Part shown: positions 38,007 to 47,398 of the stretch, in pieces
Position numbering within the stretch: the first letter of the stretch is position 1
Layout: the number at the start of each line of letters is the position of its first letter
From: Gemmobacter caeni
GTDB lineage: Bacteria; Pseudomonadota; Alphaproteobacteria; Rhodobacterales; Rhodobacteraceae
Direction of reading: 5' to 3'
Assembly: GCF_003054195.1 (NCBI RefSeq)
Contig: NZ_QBKP01000004.1
Coordinates: forward strand, 45,350 to 109,349
DNA length: 64,000 bases
Position numbers and translations under genes: made by a program
Notes under the pieces: model-generated
The model's input: only the letters and a program-made list of their open reading frames with translations
The model's database searches: none
Told to the model about the DNA's origin: nothing

Positions 38007-38035
38007 TTGACGGGCGTCTGAAAACCCCCTAAGCC
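38007..38035 (+). promoter_or_regulatory. Possible promoter of the alpha (rpsM) operon
   Basis: TTGACG (38007-38012) and TAAGCC (38030-38035) are 17 bases apart, 160 bases before rpsM. The -35 box is good, the -10 box poor. It overlaps the adk terminator hairpin, so it needs experimental support. Confidence 0.35.
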
Positions 38036-38074
38036 ACGGCGTCCCGAAAGGGAATCGTCCGTGGCTTTCGTTTT
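38031..38074 (+). terminator. Terminator-like hairpin after adk with GAAA-capped inner stem
   Basis: AAGCCACGG (38031-38039) pairs with CCGTGGCTT (38059-38067), enclosing an inner TCCC-GAAA-GGGA hairpin, followed by TCGTTTT. It ends the rplO-secY-adk segment or attenuates transcription into rpsM. Confidence 0.65.
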
Positions 38075-38198
38075 CCGTATCGGAGAATCGGTCAGGGGCT
38101 CTCGAACCGGGCGGCTGTTAATGCACTCCTCAGGCCGCACCGGAGTTGTGAAAAAAGGTTCTGGCATTACGGAACCGCAACAATGAAGGAAGATACGC

Positions 38199-38567
38199 GT
38201 GGCACGTATTGCTGGCGTCAACATCCCGACCGGGAAGCGCGTCCCGATCGCACTCCAATACATCCATGGCATCGGCGCTTTCTATGCCGAGCAGATCTGC
38301 GAAGCCCTGAAGATCGACCGTGCCCGTCGCGTGAACGAACTGACGGATGCCGAAGTTCTGGCCATCCGTGAATACATCGACGCCAACTTCACCGTTGAAG
38401 GCGACCTGCGCCGTGAAGTGTCGATGAACATCAAGCGCCTGATGGACCTCGGCTGCTACCGCGGCCTGCGTCACCGTCGGAACCTGCCGGTTCGCGGTCA
38501 GCGCACCCACACCAACGCCCGTACCCGCAAGGGCCCGGCGAAGCCGATCGCCGGCAAGAAGAAGTAA
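38199..38567 (+). CDS. rpsM: 30S ribosomal protein S13
   Basis: S13 (122 residues) is in the 30S head and forms intersubunit bridges. [25 protein letters not shown] opens it, and [21 protein letters not shown] (cited as [14 protein letters not shown], about residues 98-111) is the signature. The start is GTG after AAGGAAG. It begins the alpha set; rpmJ and rpsD, which are neighbours in some bacteria, are absent here, as usual in alphaproteobacteria. Confidence 0.97.
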   Translation: MARIAGVNIPTGKRVPIALQYIHGIGAFYAEQICEALKIDRARRVNELTDAEVLAIREYIDANFTVEGDLRREVSMNIKRLMDLGCYRGLRHRRNLPVRGQRTHTNARTRKGPAKPIAGKKK

Positions 38568-38581
38568 GGGGAGGGTGAGAC

Positions 38582-38971
38582 ATGGCTCGTGACAAGACCC
38601 GCATGAAGCGGAAAGAGCGCAAGAACATCGCTGCTGGCGTTGTTCATGTGAACTCCTCGTTCAACAACACCAAAATCCTGATCTCTGACGTCCAGGGCAA
38701 CGCGATCTCGTGGTCGTCCTCGGGTACCATGGGCTTCAAGGGTTCGCGCAAATCGACCCCCTACGCCGCCCAGATGGCCGCTGAGGATGCTGCCCGCAAG
38801 GCGCAGGAACATGGCATGAAGACCGTCGAGGTTGAAGTGCAGGGTCCGGGTTCGGGCCGCGAATCGGCGCTGCGCGCGCTGGCCGCGGTTGGCCTGACCA
38901 TCACCTCGATCCGCGACGTGACCCCGCTGGCGCACAACGGTTGCCGCCCGCCCAAGCGTCGTCGCGTCTGA
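38582..38971 (+). CDS. rpsK: 30S ribosomal protein S11
   Basis: S11 (129 residues) forms part of the platform and contacts mRNA near the Shine-Dalgarno helix. [18 protein letters not shown] (about residues 20-37) and the C-terminal [12 protein letters not shown] are family signatures. GGGGAGGGTGAG precedes the start, 14 bases after rpsM. A hairpin lies in the gap to rpoA. Confidence 0.97.
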   Translation: MARDKTRMKRKERKNIAAGVVHVNSSFNNTKILISDVQGNAISWSSSGTMGFKGSRKSTPYAAQMAAEDAARKAQEHGMKTVEVEVQGPGSGRESALRALAAVGLTITSIRDVTPLAHNGCRPPKRRRV

Positions 38972-38987
38972 CGCATGAGTTTCGATC

Positions 38988-39018
38988 GGGCCGCGCCATG
39001 TTTGCGCGGCCCGGTTTC
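38988..39018 (+). other. Hairpin in the rpsK-rpoA gap
   Basis: GGGCCGCGC pairs perfectly with GCGCGGCCC across CATGTTT, followed by GGTTTCGTATTTC. It resembles a weak terminator or an attenuator before rpoA. Confidence 0.5.
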
Positions 39019-39086
39019 GTATTTCTGAACCTCGGGCGTTTTCCGCTTCTTGGTCATGGGCGGAAAACAGGAATGGAGGCGAAAGC

Positions 39087-40103
39087 ATGATCCACAAGAA
39101 TTGGGCGGAACTGATCAAGCCGACGCAGCTTGTCGTGAAGCCGGGGCCTGATGCCTCGCGCACCGCGACGGTTGTCGCGGAACCGCTGGAACGTGGCTTC
39201 GGCCTGACGCTGGGCAATGCGCTGCGCCGCGTGCTGATGTCGTCGCTGCAGGGCGGCGCGATCACCGCCGTCCAGATCGACAATGTTCTGCACGAGTTTT
39301 CCAGCGTTGCGGGCGTTCGTGAGGACGTCACCGACATCGTGCTGAACCTCAAGGGCGTGTCGCTGAAGATGGAAGTCGAGGGGCCGAAGCGCCTGTCGAT
39401 CTCGGCCAAGGGGCCGGGCGTCGTGACCGCTGCCGATATTTCGGAGTCGAATGGCATCGAAGTCCTGAACAAGGACCATGTGATCTGCCACCTCGACGAC
39501 GGTGCCGATGTCTACATGGAACTGACGGTGAATACCGGCAAGGGCTATGTCTCGGCCGACAAGAACAAGCCGGAAGACGCGCCGATCGGCCTCATCGCCA
39601 TCGACGCCATCTTCTCTCCGGTCAAGAAAGTCAGCTACGAAGTGCAGCCGACCCGCGAAGGTCAGGTGCTGGACTATGACAAGCTGACCATGAAGATCGA
39701 AACCAACGGCGGCCTGACCCCCGAGGATGCCGTGGCTTATGCCGCGCGTATTCTTCAGGATCAGCTGGCCATCTTCGTGAACTTCGACGAGCCGGAATCG
39801 GCTTCGCGGAGCGAAGTGGAAGACGGGCTGGAATTCAACCCGCTGCTGCTGAAGAAGGTCGACGAGCTGGAGCTGTCGGTCCGTTCGGCGAACTGCCTGA
39901 AGAACGACAACATCGTCTATATCGGCGATCTGATCCAGAAAACCGAAGCCGAGATGCTGCGCACCCCGAACTTCGGCCGCAAGTCGCTGAACGAGATCAA
40001 GGAAGTGCTCTCGGGCATGGGTCTGCACCTTGGCATGGATGTCGAGGACTGGCCGCCGGAGAACATCGAAGATCTGGCCAAGCGCTTCGAAGACCAGTTC
40101 TGA
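39087..40103 (+). CDS. rpoA: DNA-directed RNA polymerase subunit alpha
   Basis: RpoA (338 residues) nucleates RNA polymerase assembly. The N-terminal domain with [20 protein letters not shown] (about residues 36-55) binds beta and beta'. The C-terminal domain (about 255-330) with [20 protein letters not shown] contacts UP elements and activators. GGAGG precedes the ATG. Length is typical of alphaproteobacteria. A GNRA-capped hairpin lies between it and rplQ. Confidence 0.98.
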   Translation: MIHKNWAELIKPTQLVVKPGPDASRTATVVAEPLERGFGLTLGNALRRVLMSSLQGGAITAVQIDNVLHEFSSVAGVREDVTDIVLNLKGVSLKMEVEGPKRLSISAKGPGVVTAADISESNGIEVLNKDHVICHLDDGADVYMELTVNTGKGYVSADKNKPEDAPIGLIAIDAIFSPVKKVSYEVQPTREGQVLDYDKLTMKIETNGGLTPEDAVAYAARILQDQLAIFVNFDEPESASRSEVEDGLEFNPLLLKKVDELELSVRSANCLKNDNIVYIGDLIQKTEAEMLRTPNFGRKSLNEIKEVLSGMGLHLGMDVEDWPPENIEDLAKRFEDQF

Positions 40104-40110
40104 GGTTAAA

Positions 40111-40130
40111 GGGGGGCGGTAACGCCCTCC
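40111..40130 (+). repeat. GTAA-tetraloop hairpin in the rpoA-rplQ gap
   Basis: GGGGGGCG pairs with CGCCCTCC (eight pairs, one G-U) around GTAA, eight bases after the rpoA stop. It is nearly the same motif as GGGGCG-GTAA-CGCCCC in the rplJ leader (8321-8336), so it may be a shared regulatory hairpin or a dispersed palindrome. Confidence 0.5.
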
Positions 40131-40229
40131 TGCAATGCCCGCACTGGCGGGGAACCCTGGGCAATTCCGCCCCAACGACGCGGCCCCAACGCAGGGCTGC
40201 AACACAAAGCAAAACCGTAGGAGACCACC

Positions 40230-40649
40230 ATGCGTCACGCTCGCGGCTACCGCCGTCTGAACCGCACCCACGAACACCGCAAGGCGCTGTTCGCCAATAT
40301 GTCCGGCTCGCTCATCGAGCACGAGCAGATCAAGACCACCCTTCCGAAAGCGAAGGAACTGCGTCCGATCATCGAGAAGCTGATCACGCTGGCGAAGCGC
40401 GGCGATCTGCACGCCCGTCGTCAGGCTGCTGCCCAGCTGAAAGAAGACAAGCACGTTGCGCGCCTGTTCGACATCCTCGGCCCGCGCTACAAGGACCGCC
40501 AGGGCGGCTACGTCCGTATCCTGAAAGCCGGTTTCCGCTATGGCGACATGGCACCGATGGCGATCATCGAATTCGTGGATCGTGACCCCTCGGCCAAAGG
40601 CGCTGCCGACCGCGCCCGCGCTGAGGCCGAAGAGGCTGCGGAGGACTGA
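40230..40649 (+). CDS. rplQ: 50S ribosomal protein L17
   Basis: L17 (139 residues) lies near the tunnel exit. [24 protein letters not shown] opens it (cited in part: [19 protein letters not shown]), and [23 protein letters not shown]-type helix follows ([18 protein letters not shown], about residues 47-64). The C-terminal tail is Ala/Glu-rich. GTAGGAG precedes the ATG. It closes the alpha set and ends at a strong terminator. Confidence 0.97.
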   Translation: MRHARGYRRLNRTHEHRKALFANMSGSLIEHEQIKTTLPKAKELRPIIEKLITLAKRGDLHARRQAAAQLKEDKHVARLFDILGPRYKDRQGGYVRILKAGFRYGDMAPMAIIEFVDRDPSAKGAADRARAEAEEAAED

Positions 40650-40673
40650 TCCTCCCGCCGTTTCAGGCACAGG

Positions 40674-40702
40674 AAGGCCCGCCGTAACGGCGGGCCTTTT
40701 GC
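40674..40702 (+). terminator. Intrinsic terminator after rplQ
   Basis: An 11-bp perfect stem (AAGGCCCGCCG with CGGCGGGCCTT) around TAA, followed by TTGC. It ends the ribosomal superoperon. Confidence 0.92.
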
Positions 40703-40743
40703 ATTTGCTGGGGGGCGGTCCCGGTTTTGTGAGGCCGCGCGCC

Positions 40744-40773
40744 TTGCACCTTCGGCGGGCATCGCGCCATATC
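40744..40773 (+). promoter_or_regulatory. Possible promoter of the Do-type protease gene
   Basis: TTGCAC (40744-40749) and CATATC (40768-40773), 18 bases apart, lie 31 bases before the start codon. The -10 box is a partial match. Confidence 0.4.
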
Positions 40774-40804
40774 GGGATGAACAGCCTGAAGCCGGAGCCT
40801 TTTG

Positions 40805-42193
40805 ATGCCTCGTTTGCCAGTCGCCCTCGCCGCCTGCCTGATGCTGCTTCCCGTCACCGCACCCGCCGATACCGTGCCTGGCTCGCAGGCGGAGATCACC
40901 ATGAGCTTCGCGCCCGTGGTGAAGGCCGCGACCCCGGCGGTGGTGAATATCTATGCAACAGTCGTGGTGCAGCGGCGCGAGACGCCATTTGCCGGCGATC
41001 CGTTCTTCGAGCAGTTCTTTCAGGATTTCGGCCGTGTTACCCCGCGCGTGCAGAACTCGCTCGGTTCGGGGGTGATCGTCAGCCCCGAGGGGATCGTGGT
41101 CTCCAATTACCACGTTGTCGGGCAGGCCACCGAGATCCGGGTGGAGCTGTCGGACCGCCGTGAATATCGCGCGCATGTGCTGCTGGCGGATGAGCAGGCC
41201 GATCTTGCGGTGCTGCAACTTGAAGGCGCGGCCGATCTGCCCTCGCTGCTGTTGCGCAATTCCGATGATCTGGAGGTGGGCGATCTGGTTCTGGCCATCG
41301 GCAACCCGTTCGGCGTCGGGCAGACGGTGTCTTCGGGCATCGTCTCGGGGCTTGGCCGGTCGTCGCTGGCGGTGGGCGGCGGGCGCAGCTATTTCGTGCA
41401 GACAGATGCGGCCATCAACCCCGGCAATTCGGGGGGTGCGCTGGTCGATATGAAAGGGCAGCTTGTCGGCATCAATACCGCCATCGTCACCAAGGGCGGC
41501 GGGTCCAACGGGATCGGGTTTGCGATTCCCGCCAATCTGGTGCGTAACTTCATTGATCAGGCCAAGGCGGGCGAGACGCGGTTCAAACGGCCCTGGGCCG
41601 GGGTGACCGGGCAGGCGATGGATTCGGCCATGGCCGAGGCGCTGGGTCTGCCGCGGCCCGAAGGGGTAGTTCTGTCGGCACTGCACCCGGACAGCCCGTT
41701 CAGGGCGGCGGGGCTGGAGGTCGGTGACATCATCCTGTCGGTCGATGGCGAGGCGACGGATACGCCGCAGGGTGTGATGTTCCGGCTGGCGGCGCTTGGG
41801 GTGGGTCGTGAGATTACGGTGGATTACCTGCATCGGGGCGAGGCGCGTCAGGCGAGGGTCGCGCTGGTCGCGCCGCCCGACAGCCCGCCGCGCGAGGCGG
41901 TGACGCTGGGCGAAAGCAGCGTGTTGCAGGGGCTGGAGGTGGCGCGCATCAATCCGGCGGTGCTGGACGAACTGGAACTGAGCGACAGCCCAACCGACGG
42001 CGTGATCGTGACGAATGCAGAAGGGCTGGCGGCACGCACCGGGTTGCGGCCGGGCGATGTGCTGCGGACGATCAATGGCGAGGCGGTCAAGGTGCCCGGC
42101 GATGTGATGCGGCTGACCGCGCCTGGTCCGCGCCGCTGGGGTATCGAGGTGCAGCGCGGCGGGCAGCAGCTTTTGCTGCGTTTCCGCATCTGA
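40805..42193 (+). CDS. Periplasmic Do-type serine protease (DegP/DegQ-like)
   Basis: A 462-residue HtrA-family protease. A Sec signal peptide covers about residues 1-22 (hydrophobic core, then APADT). The trypsin-like triad is His103 (NYHVVG), Asp133 (ADLAVLQL) and Ser209 (NPGNSGGAL). Two PDZ domains follow, about 255-345 and 365-455. Such proteases degrade or refold damaged envelope proteins. ATG 40805 is chosen over TTG 40802. A CGCCGCC/GGCGGCG hairpin after the stop lacks a strong T-run. It is not obviously linked to its neighbours. A sigma-E-type promoter was not recognised. Confidence 0.92.
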   Translation: MPRLPVALAACLMLLPVTAPADTVPGSQAEITMSFAPVVKAATPAVVNIYATVVVQRRETPFAGDPFFEQFFQDFGRVTPRVQNSLGSGVIVSPEGIVVSNYHVVGQATEIRVELSDRREYRAHVLLADEQADLAVLQLEGAADLPSLLLRNSDDLEVGDLVLAIGNPFGVGQTVSSGIVSGLGRSSLAVGGGRSYFVQTDAAINPGNSGGALVDMKGQLVGINTAIVTKGGGSNGIGFAIPANLVRNFIDQAKAGETRFKRPWAGVTGQAMDSAMAEALGLPRPEGVVLSALHPDSPFRAAGLEVGDIILSVDGEATDTPQGVMFRLAALGVGREITVDYLHRGEARQARVALVAPPDSPPREAVTLGESSVLQGLEVARINPAVLDELELSDSPTDGVIVTNAEGLAARTGLRPGDVLRTINGEAVKVPGDVMRLTAPGPRRWGIEVQRGGQQLLLRFRI

Positions 42194-42198
42194 CCTTT

Positions 42199-42218
42199 CG
42201 CCGCCCGTGCAGGCGGCG
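42199..42218 (+). other. Hairpin after the Do-type protease gene
   Basis: CGCCGCC pairs with GGCGGCG around CGTGCA, followed by TAATCTTG. It may be a weak terminator; rarA starts 12 bases later. Confidence 0.35.
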
Positions 42219-42230
42219 TAATCTTGCACC

Positions 42231-43538
42231 ATGGCCGATCTGTTCGACTCCCCCTCTGCCCCGAAGCCCGAGGCGCCGCGCCCGCTGGCGGACCGGCTGC
42301 GTCCGCGCAGTCTGGACGAGGTGATCGGGCAGGGTCATGTGCTTGGTCCTGACGGGCCACTGGGCGCCATGCTGGCGGCGGGCAGTCTGTCGTCGCTGAT
42401 TCTCTGGGGGCCGCCGGGGGTGGGCAAGACCACCATCGCGCGGCTGCTGGCCGATCAGACCAATCTGGCCTTCGTGCAGATCAGCGCGATCTTCACCGGG
42501 GTGCCGGAGCTGCGCAAGGTATTCGAGCAAGCGAAGATCCGGCGCGGCAACGGGCAGGGGACGCTGCTGTTCGTGGATGAGATCCACCGCTTCAACAAGG
42601 CGCAGCAAGACGGGTTTCTGCCACATATGGAAGACGGCACCATCCTTCTGGTCGGTGCTACCACTGAAAACCCGTCCTTCGAGTTGAATGCCGCATTGCT
42701 CAGCCGGGCGCAGGTGATCGTGCTGGAACGGCTGAGCCTTGCCGATCTGGAGCGCCTCGCACAGCGGGCCGAGAAAGAGCTGGGCCGCGCGCTGCCGCTG
42801 ACCGGCGAGGCGCGCGAGACGCTGCTGGAGATGGCCGATGGCGATGGCCGGGCGCTGCTGAACCTGATCGAGCAGGTGGCGGCCCACAAGGGCGGCACGC
42901 TGACGCCGGAACAGCTTGGCCAACGCCTGATGCGACGGGCGACCAAATACGACAAGTCGGGCGAAGAGCATTACAACCTCATCTCGGCCCTGCACAAATC
43001 GGTGCGCGGCAGTGACCCGGATGCCGCGCTTTACTGGTTTGCCCGCATGCTGGAAGGTGGCGAAGACCCGCGCTTTCTGGCTCGCCGCCTGACCCGTATG
43101 GCGGTGGAGGATATTGGCCTCGCCGATCCGCAGGCGCAGGCGGTCTGCATTGATGCCTGGCAGACGTATGAGCGTCTGGGCAGTCCCGAGGGGGAACTGG
43201 CGCTCGCCAATGCTGTGGTCTATCTGGCGCTGGCACCGAAATCGAACGGGGTTTACGTCGCCTACAAGGCGGCGCGGGTGGCTGCGCGCGACACCGGCAG
43301 CCTGCCGCCGCCGCTGCACATCCGCAACGCGCCGACCAAGCTCATGAAAGAGATCGGCTATGGTGCAGGATATGCCTATGATCACGATGCTGAGGACGGC
43401 TTTTCAGGGCAGGATTATTTCCCCGAAGGCATGAAACGCCCCGTGTTCTACGCGCCACCGGAACGTGGCTTCGAGCGCGAGCTGAAAAAGCGGGTGGATT
43501 ATTTTGCGAAGCTGCGCGCCCGGCGCAACGGGGTGTGA
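42231..43538 (+). CDS. rarA: Replication-associated recombination protein RarA (MgsA)
   Basis: An AAA+ ATPase of 435 residues that acts at stalled replication forks and binds SSB in known bacteria. The Walker A motif GPPGVGKT is at residues 60-67, the Walker B VDEIHRF near 115, and the sensor GATTENPSF near 143-151; the C-terminal MgsA domain contains the KSVRGSDPDAALYW stretch (about 258). It begins 37 bases after the protease gene, with only a weak hairpin between, so read-through is possible. No strong ribosome-binding site is visible before the ATG. Confidence 0.93.
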   Translation: MADLFDSPSAPKPEAPRPLADRLRPRSLDEVIGQGHVLGPDGPLGAMLAAGSLSSLILWGPPGVGKTTIARLLADQTNLAFVQISAIFTGVPELRKVFEQAKIRRGNGQGTLLFVDEIHRFNKAQQDGFLPHMEDGTILLVGATTENPSFELNAALLSRAQVIVLERLSLADLERLAQRAEKELGRALPLTGEARETLLEMADGDGRALLNLIEQVAAHKGGTLTPEQLGQRLMRRATKYDKSGEEHYNLISALHKSVRGSDPDAALYWFARMLEGGEDPRFLARRLTRMAVEDIGLADPQAQAVCIDAWQTYERLGSPEGELALANAVVYLALAPKSNGVYVAYKAARVAARDTGSLPPPLHIRNAPTKLMKEIGYGAGYAYDHDAEDGFSGQDYFPEGMKRPVFYAPPERGFERELKKRVDYFAKLRARRNGV

Positions 43539-43603
43539 CAGCAGGCGGGCTTGTGGCGGCTGGTGCGGCATGACACATTCAGGATGTGACATGTGAGGAC
43601 AAG

Positions 43604-44311
43604 ATGAGCCTTCCCTACCAATCTGCCCATGAAGAACTGCATTTCATCAACCGCTCCGGCTGGCTGCGCGCGGCCGTTCTGGGGGCGAATGATGGCATCG
43701 TTTCCGTAGCTTCGCTGATCGTGGGGGTGGCGGCGGCCGATCCCTCGCCCTCGGCCGTGCTGATCGCAGGCGCCGCCGGACTTGCCGCAGGTGCCATGTC
43801 GATGGCGGCAGGCGAATATGTCTCGGTCAGTTCGCAATCCGATATCGAGCGTGCCGATATCGCGCGCGAACGGCAGGCACAGATCGACATGCCCGAAGAG
43901 GAAGAGCGTGAACTGGCCTCGATCTACGAAGCGCGGGGGCTTTCACCGGCGACTGCGGCGCTTGTGGCGCGCGAGCTGACCGAGAAGGATGCGCTTGGCG
44001 CCCATGTGCGCGAGGAGCTGGGGTTAAGCGAGGTGCACGCCGCCAACCCCTTGCAGGCGGCCTTCGCTTCGGGCCTGACCTTCTCGATCGCGGCGGCGAT
44101 GCCGTTGCTGGCGGCGATTCTGGCCCCGGAAGGGCTGGTGATCCCCGTGGTGGTGATCGCGACGCTGGTCTGCCTTGCGGTGCTGGGTGCGCTGGGGGCG
44201 CAGGCGGGCGGCGCGCCGAAACTGCGGGCGACTTTGCGGGTGCTGTTCTGGGGGGCGGCGGCCATGGCGATTACTGCCGGGGTTGGCCATGTCTTCGGTA
44301 TTGCTGTCTGA
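43604..44311 (+). CDS. VIT1/CCC1-family membrane transporter
   Basis: A 235-residue protein of the VIT1/CCC1 family, which moves iron or manganese across membranes. The N-terminal segment HINRSGWLRAAVLGANDGIVSVASLIVG (cited as WLRAAVLGANDGIVSVASL) is the family signature in TM1, and the EYVSVSSQSDIERADIARE segment carries acidic metal-binding residues ahead of a cytoplasmic helical domain (about 75-150). Three more hydrophobic segments end the protein. The frame has a GTG at 43586, but GAGG at 43595-43598 points to ATG 43604. It is convergent with ettA. Substrate is not certain. Confidence 0.87.
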   Translation: MSLPYQSAHEELHFINRSGWLRAAVLGANDGIVSVASLIVGVAAADPSPSAVLIAGAAGLAAGAMSMAAGEYVSVSSQSDIERADIARERQAQIDMPEEEERELASIYEARGLSPATAALVARELTEKDALGAHVREELGLSEVHAANPLQAAFASGLTFSIAAAMPLLAAILAPEGLVIPVVVIATLVCLAVLGALGAQAGGAPKLRATLRVLFWGAAAMAITAGVGHVFGIAV

Positions 44312-44331
44312 GGCAGCGGGCCGGAAAGAGG

Positions 44332-44360
44332 AACGGCGCGCCAGGGGCGCGCCGTTTTTG
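44332..44360 (+). terminator. Terminator of the VIT-type gene
   Basis: AACGGCGCGCC pairs perfectly with GGCGCGCCGTT around AGG, with five T residues at its right end. It lies between two convergent genes; the T-run favours the rightward gene. Confidence 0.85.
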
Positions 44361-44362
44361 GT

Positions 44363-46018
44363 TCAGCGGGTGAACTTCTTGTATTTCACACGCTTGGGGT
44401 TCACGGAATCCGGGCCGAGGCGGCGGATCTTATCCTGTTCGTAATCGTCGAAGTTGCCTTCGAAGAACTCCACATGCGCATCGCCTTCAAAGGCGAGGAT
44501 ATGGGTGCAGAGGCGGTCAAGGAAGAAACGGTCGTGCGAGATGATAACCGCGCAGCCCGCGAATTCTTCGATTGCCGCTTCAAGCGCCTGAAGGGTTTCA
44601 ACGTCAAGGTCGTTGGTCGGTTCGTCAAGCAGCAGGACGTTGCCGCCCGATTTCAGCAGCTTGGCCATGTGAACGCGGTTGCGCTCACCGCCCGACAGGA
44701 TGCCGACCTTCTTCTGCTGGTCAGACCCCTTGAAGTTGAAGGAGGAGCAATAGGCGCGGCTGTTCACCTCGGCATCACCCAGAACCACGATGTCGAGGCT
44801 GTCGGTGATTTCCTCCCAGACGTTCTTGTTCGGGTCGAGGCTGTCGCGTGACTGATCGACATAGGACAGTTGCACGGTATCGCCCAGCGTGATGGTGCCG
44901 CTGTCGGGCTGTTCCTGCCCGGTGATCATCTTCATCAGCGTGGATTTCCCCGCGCCGTTGGGACCGATCACACCTATGATGCCGCCGGGCGGCAGCATGA
45001 AGGACAGGTTTTCAATCAGCTGCTTGTCGCCCATCGCCTTGGAGACGTTTTCGAATTCGATGACCTTGGAGCCAAGGCGCGGGCCGTGCGGAATGATGAT
45101 CTGGGCGCGGCCGACCAGTTCCTTGACCGACTCGTCGGCCATCTTTTCATAGGCCTGAATACGGGCTTTCGATTTCGCCTGACGGGCCTTGGCCCCGGCC
45201 CTGATCCATTCCAGTTCCTTTTCAAGAACTTTCTGCTTGGCCTTGTCCTCACGGGCTTCCTGCGCGAGGCGCTTGGCCTTTGCGTCGAGCCACGAGGAGT
45301 AGTTGCCCTCATGCGGGATGCCGCGGCCGCGTTCCAGTTCCAGAATCCAAGTGGTGATGTCATCCAGGAAGTAACGGTCGTGGGTGACAGTCAGGATGGT
45401 GCCTTTGTATTCGATCAGGTGCTTTTGCAGCCAGGCGATCGTTTCGGCATCGAGGTGGTTGGTCGGTTCGTCCAGAAGCAGCATGTCGGGCGCTTCAAGC
45501 AGCAGCTTGCACAGCGCGACCCGGCGGCGCTCGCCCCCCGAGAGCGTCGCGACATTGGCGTCGTCCGGCGGACAGCGCAGGGCTTCCATCGCGATGTCGA
45601 TCTGGCTGTCCAGATCCCACAGGTTTTCGGCGTCGATCTCGTCCTGCAACCGCGACATCTCGTCGGCGGTTTCATCCGAGTAGTTCATGGCGAGTTCGTT
45701 GTAGCGGTCGAGCTTGGCCTGCTTCGCGGCGACGCCGAGCTTCACATTCTCGCGCACAGACAGCGCTTCGTCGAGCTGCGGCTCCTGCGGCAGATAGCCC
45801 ACGGTTGCGCCCTTGGCGGCCCAGGCCTCGCCGGTGAAATCCTTGTCCCAGCCGGCCATGACGCGCAGCAGGGTGGATTTGCCGGCGCCGTTGACGCCGA
45901 CCACACCGATCTTCACGCCGGGGAGGAAGTTCAGGCGGATGTTCTCGAACACCTTCTTGCCGCCGGGATAGGTCTTGGAGACGCCATCCATGTGGTAAAC
46001 GTATTGATAGCTGGCCAT
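44363..46018 (-). CDS. ettA: Energy-dependent translational throttle protein EttA
   Basis: An ABC-F ATPase of 551 residues with two nucleotide-binding domains and no membrane part. Walker A motifs are GVNGAGKS (residues 41-48) and GPNGAGKS in the second half; signatures LSGGERRRVAL and LSGGERNRVHM are visible, with the inter-domain linker between. In Escherichia coli EttA binds the ribosomal E site and gates the start of elongation by the ATP/ADP ratio. The MASYQYVYHMDGVSKTYPGG start matches EttA and not other ABC-F proteins. It is convergent with the VIT gene and separated by 135 bases from the upstream GNAT gene on the same strand. Confidence 0.95.
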   Translation of the reverse strand: MASYQYVYHMDGVSKTYPGGKKVFENIRLNFLPGVKIGVVGVNGAGKSTLLRVMAGWDKDFTGEAWAAKGATVGYLPQEPQLDEALSVRENVKLGVAAKQAKLDRYNELAMNYSDETADEMSRLQDEIDAENLWDLDSQIDIAMEALRCPPDDANVATLSGGERRRVALCKLLLEAPDMLLLDEPTNHLDAETIAWLQKHLIEYKGTILTVTHDRYFLDDITTWILELERGRGIPHEGNYSSWLDAKAKRLAQEAREDKAKQKVLEKELEWIRAGAKARQAKSKARIQAYEKMADESVKELVGRAQIIIPHGPRLGSKVIEFENVSKAMGDKQLIENLSFMLPPGGIIGVIGPNGAGKSTLMKMITGQEQPDSGTITLGDTVQLSYVDQSRDSLDPNKNVWEEITDSLDIVVLGDAEVNSRAYCSSFNFKGSDQQKKVGILSGGERNRVHMAKLLKSGGNVLLLDEPTNDLDVETLQALEAAIEEFAGCAVIISHDRFFLDRLCTHILAFEGDAHVEFFEGNFDDYEQDKIRRLGPDSVNPKRVKYKKFTR

Positions 46019-46153
46019 TGCGGATCTCCGTATCGCGGGTTGGCGCGTATGTAGCGGAGAAGCAGCCGAAGGGCAACGCGCGCGCGTCAGGTCAGGCGCA
46101 GGCCGCCGGACGGTGCGGGCAAAAGGTTTCGGGGAACCTTTTGCGAATTTCTT

Positions 46154-46633
46154 TCAGGAAATCTGCGCCGGACCCAGCTGTTTCTCGAACCAGTGATCGG
46201 CGTAGGGATTGCTGTTGTAGCGTGGGATCCCGGTCCAGCCATCGCGCAGGTAAAGCGCCTGCGCTTCGGGCAGATGGCGGCTGGTATCGAGCCGCAGGTG
46301 GCTCAGCCCCATGCCGCGTGCGGCGGTTTCCACCTCTGCCATCAGGCGGCGGGCAAGGCCTTGCCCACGCGCGGCAGGTGCCACCCAGAGACGTTTTACC
46401 TCTCCCGTGCCGGGGGGCAGGCCCTCGGCGCCGGTGCGCAGGGCGACGCAGCCCATGGGCATCCCGGTTCCTGCGATCAGGAACAGCCCGCGCGGCGGTT
46501 GCAGCGCGGCGGGGTCGGCATCGGCATAGGGGTCGAAGGTCTGGCCGAACCGCGCGCTGAGTTCAGCGAAATAGGCGACGAGACAGGCGGTTGCCTCGGG
46601 CGCGTCAACGGGAAAAGGACGGATCGGTGTCAT
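46154..46633 (-). CDS. GNAT-family N-acetyltransferase
   Basis: A 159-residue single-domain acetyltransferase. The acetyl-CoA pyrophosphate-binding motif A is VAPAARGQGLARRLM (about residues 84-98, fitting RxxGxG/A), and the later LRLDTSRHLPEAQALYLRDGW stretch, cited as LPEAQALYLRDGW, is the motif B helix. Substrate cannot be inferred. It is divergent from nadD with 76 bases between starts and in the same direction as ettA. Confidence 0.85.
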   Translation of the reverse strand: MTPIRPFPVDAPEATACLVAYFAELSARFGQTFDPYADADPAALQPPRGLFLIAGTGMPMGCVALRTGAEGLPPGTGEVKRLWVAPAARGQGLARRLMAEVETAARGMGLSHLRLDTSRHLPEAQALYLRDGWTGIPRYNSNPYADHWFEKQLGPAQIS

Positions 46634-46709
46634 ACCGTGTTGTTACCCGCGCATCGGCCCTTGGCAAGCCTGTGCCTGCGTGGTTTGAACGCGAATGGGG
46701 GAGACAGGG

Positions 46710-47333
46710 ATGCGCCAGGGGTTTCCGATCGCGACGCGCGGCATGACCGTGGGGCTTCTGGGTGGATCTTTCGATCCGGCCCATGAGGGGCATGTGCATA
46801 TCACGCGCGAGGCGCTGCGCCGGTTCGGGCTGGACCGGGTCTGGTGGCTGGTGACGCCGGGCAACCCGCTGAAGGCGCGTCAGCCGGCGCCAATGGCCGA
46901 GCGGCTGGCGCGGGCGCGGGCCCTGATGCGGCATCCGCGCGTCGTGGTCACCGATCTGGAGGCGCATCTGGGCACCCGCTACACGGCGGCGACGATCCGG
47001 CGGTTGCAGGCGATCTATCCGGGGGTGAACTTCGTCTGGCTGATGGGCGCGGACAATCTGGTGCAGTTCCATCGCTGGGACCGCTGGGAGCAGATCATGC
47101 AGGCGGTGCCCGTGGGGGTGCTGGCGCGGCCCGGCTGGGGCGTGAAGGGCCGGATGGGGCGGGCTGCCCGCGTGTATGCCCGCGAGCGCGTGACCGAAGG
47201 TGCGGCGGGCGATCTGGGTCTGCTCAGGCCGCCGGTCTGGGTGCTGGCCGATGTGCCGCTGAACGACATGTCCTCAAGCGCGATCCGGGCGCGCGGGGAA
47301 TGGGGGCGCGGCGGCAACGCGCCGCCGGGCTGA
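46710..47333 (+). CDS. nadD: Nicotinate-nucleotide adenylyltransferase
   Basis: NadD (207 residues) adenylates nicotinate mononucleotide in NAD synthesis. The nucleotidyltransferase motif [11 protein letters not shown] (GxFxxxHxGH) is at residues 18-28, and the [14 protein letters not shown] segment (ISSTxIR-type) near 190 binds phosphate. ATG 46695 opens the frame, but GGAG at 46700-46703 is six bases before ATG 46710, which I use. Usual partners rsfS and rlmH are absent downstream; instead dacB follows after 65 bases, an arrangement I recall from Rhodobacteraceae. Confidence 0.94.
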   Translation: MRQGFPIATRGMTVGLLGGSFDPAHEGHVHITREALRRFGLDRVWWLVTPGNPLKARQPAPMAERLARARALMRHPRVVVTDLEAHLGTRYTAATIRRLQAIYPGVNFVWLMGADNLVQFHRWDRWEQIMQAVPVGVLARPGWGVKGRMGRAARVYARERVTEGAAGDLGLLRPPVWVLADVPLNDMSSSAIRARGEWGRGGNAPPG

Positions 47334-47398
47334 GCACGGGGTTTCGTGCGGATCGCGCTGGCGCTATGGCTATGAGCGTTGAACAGGAGTGAGTCCCC

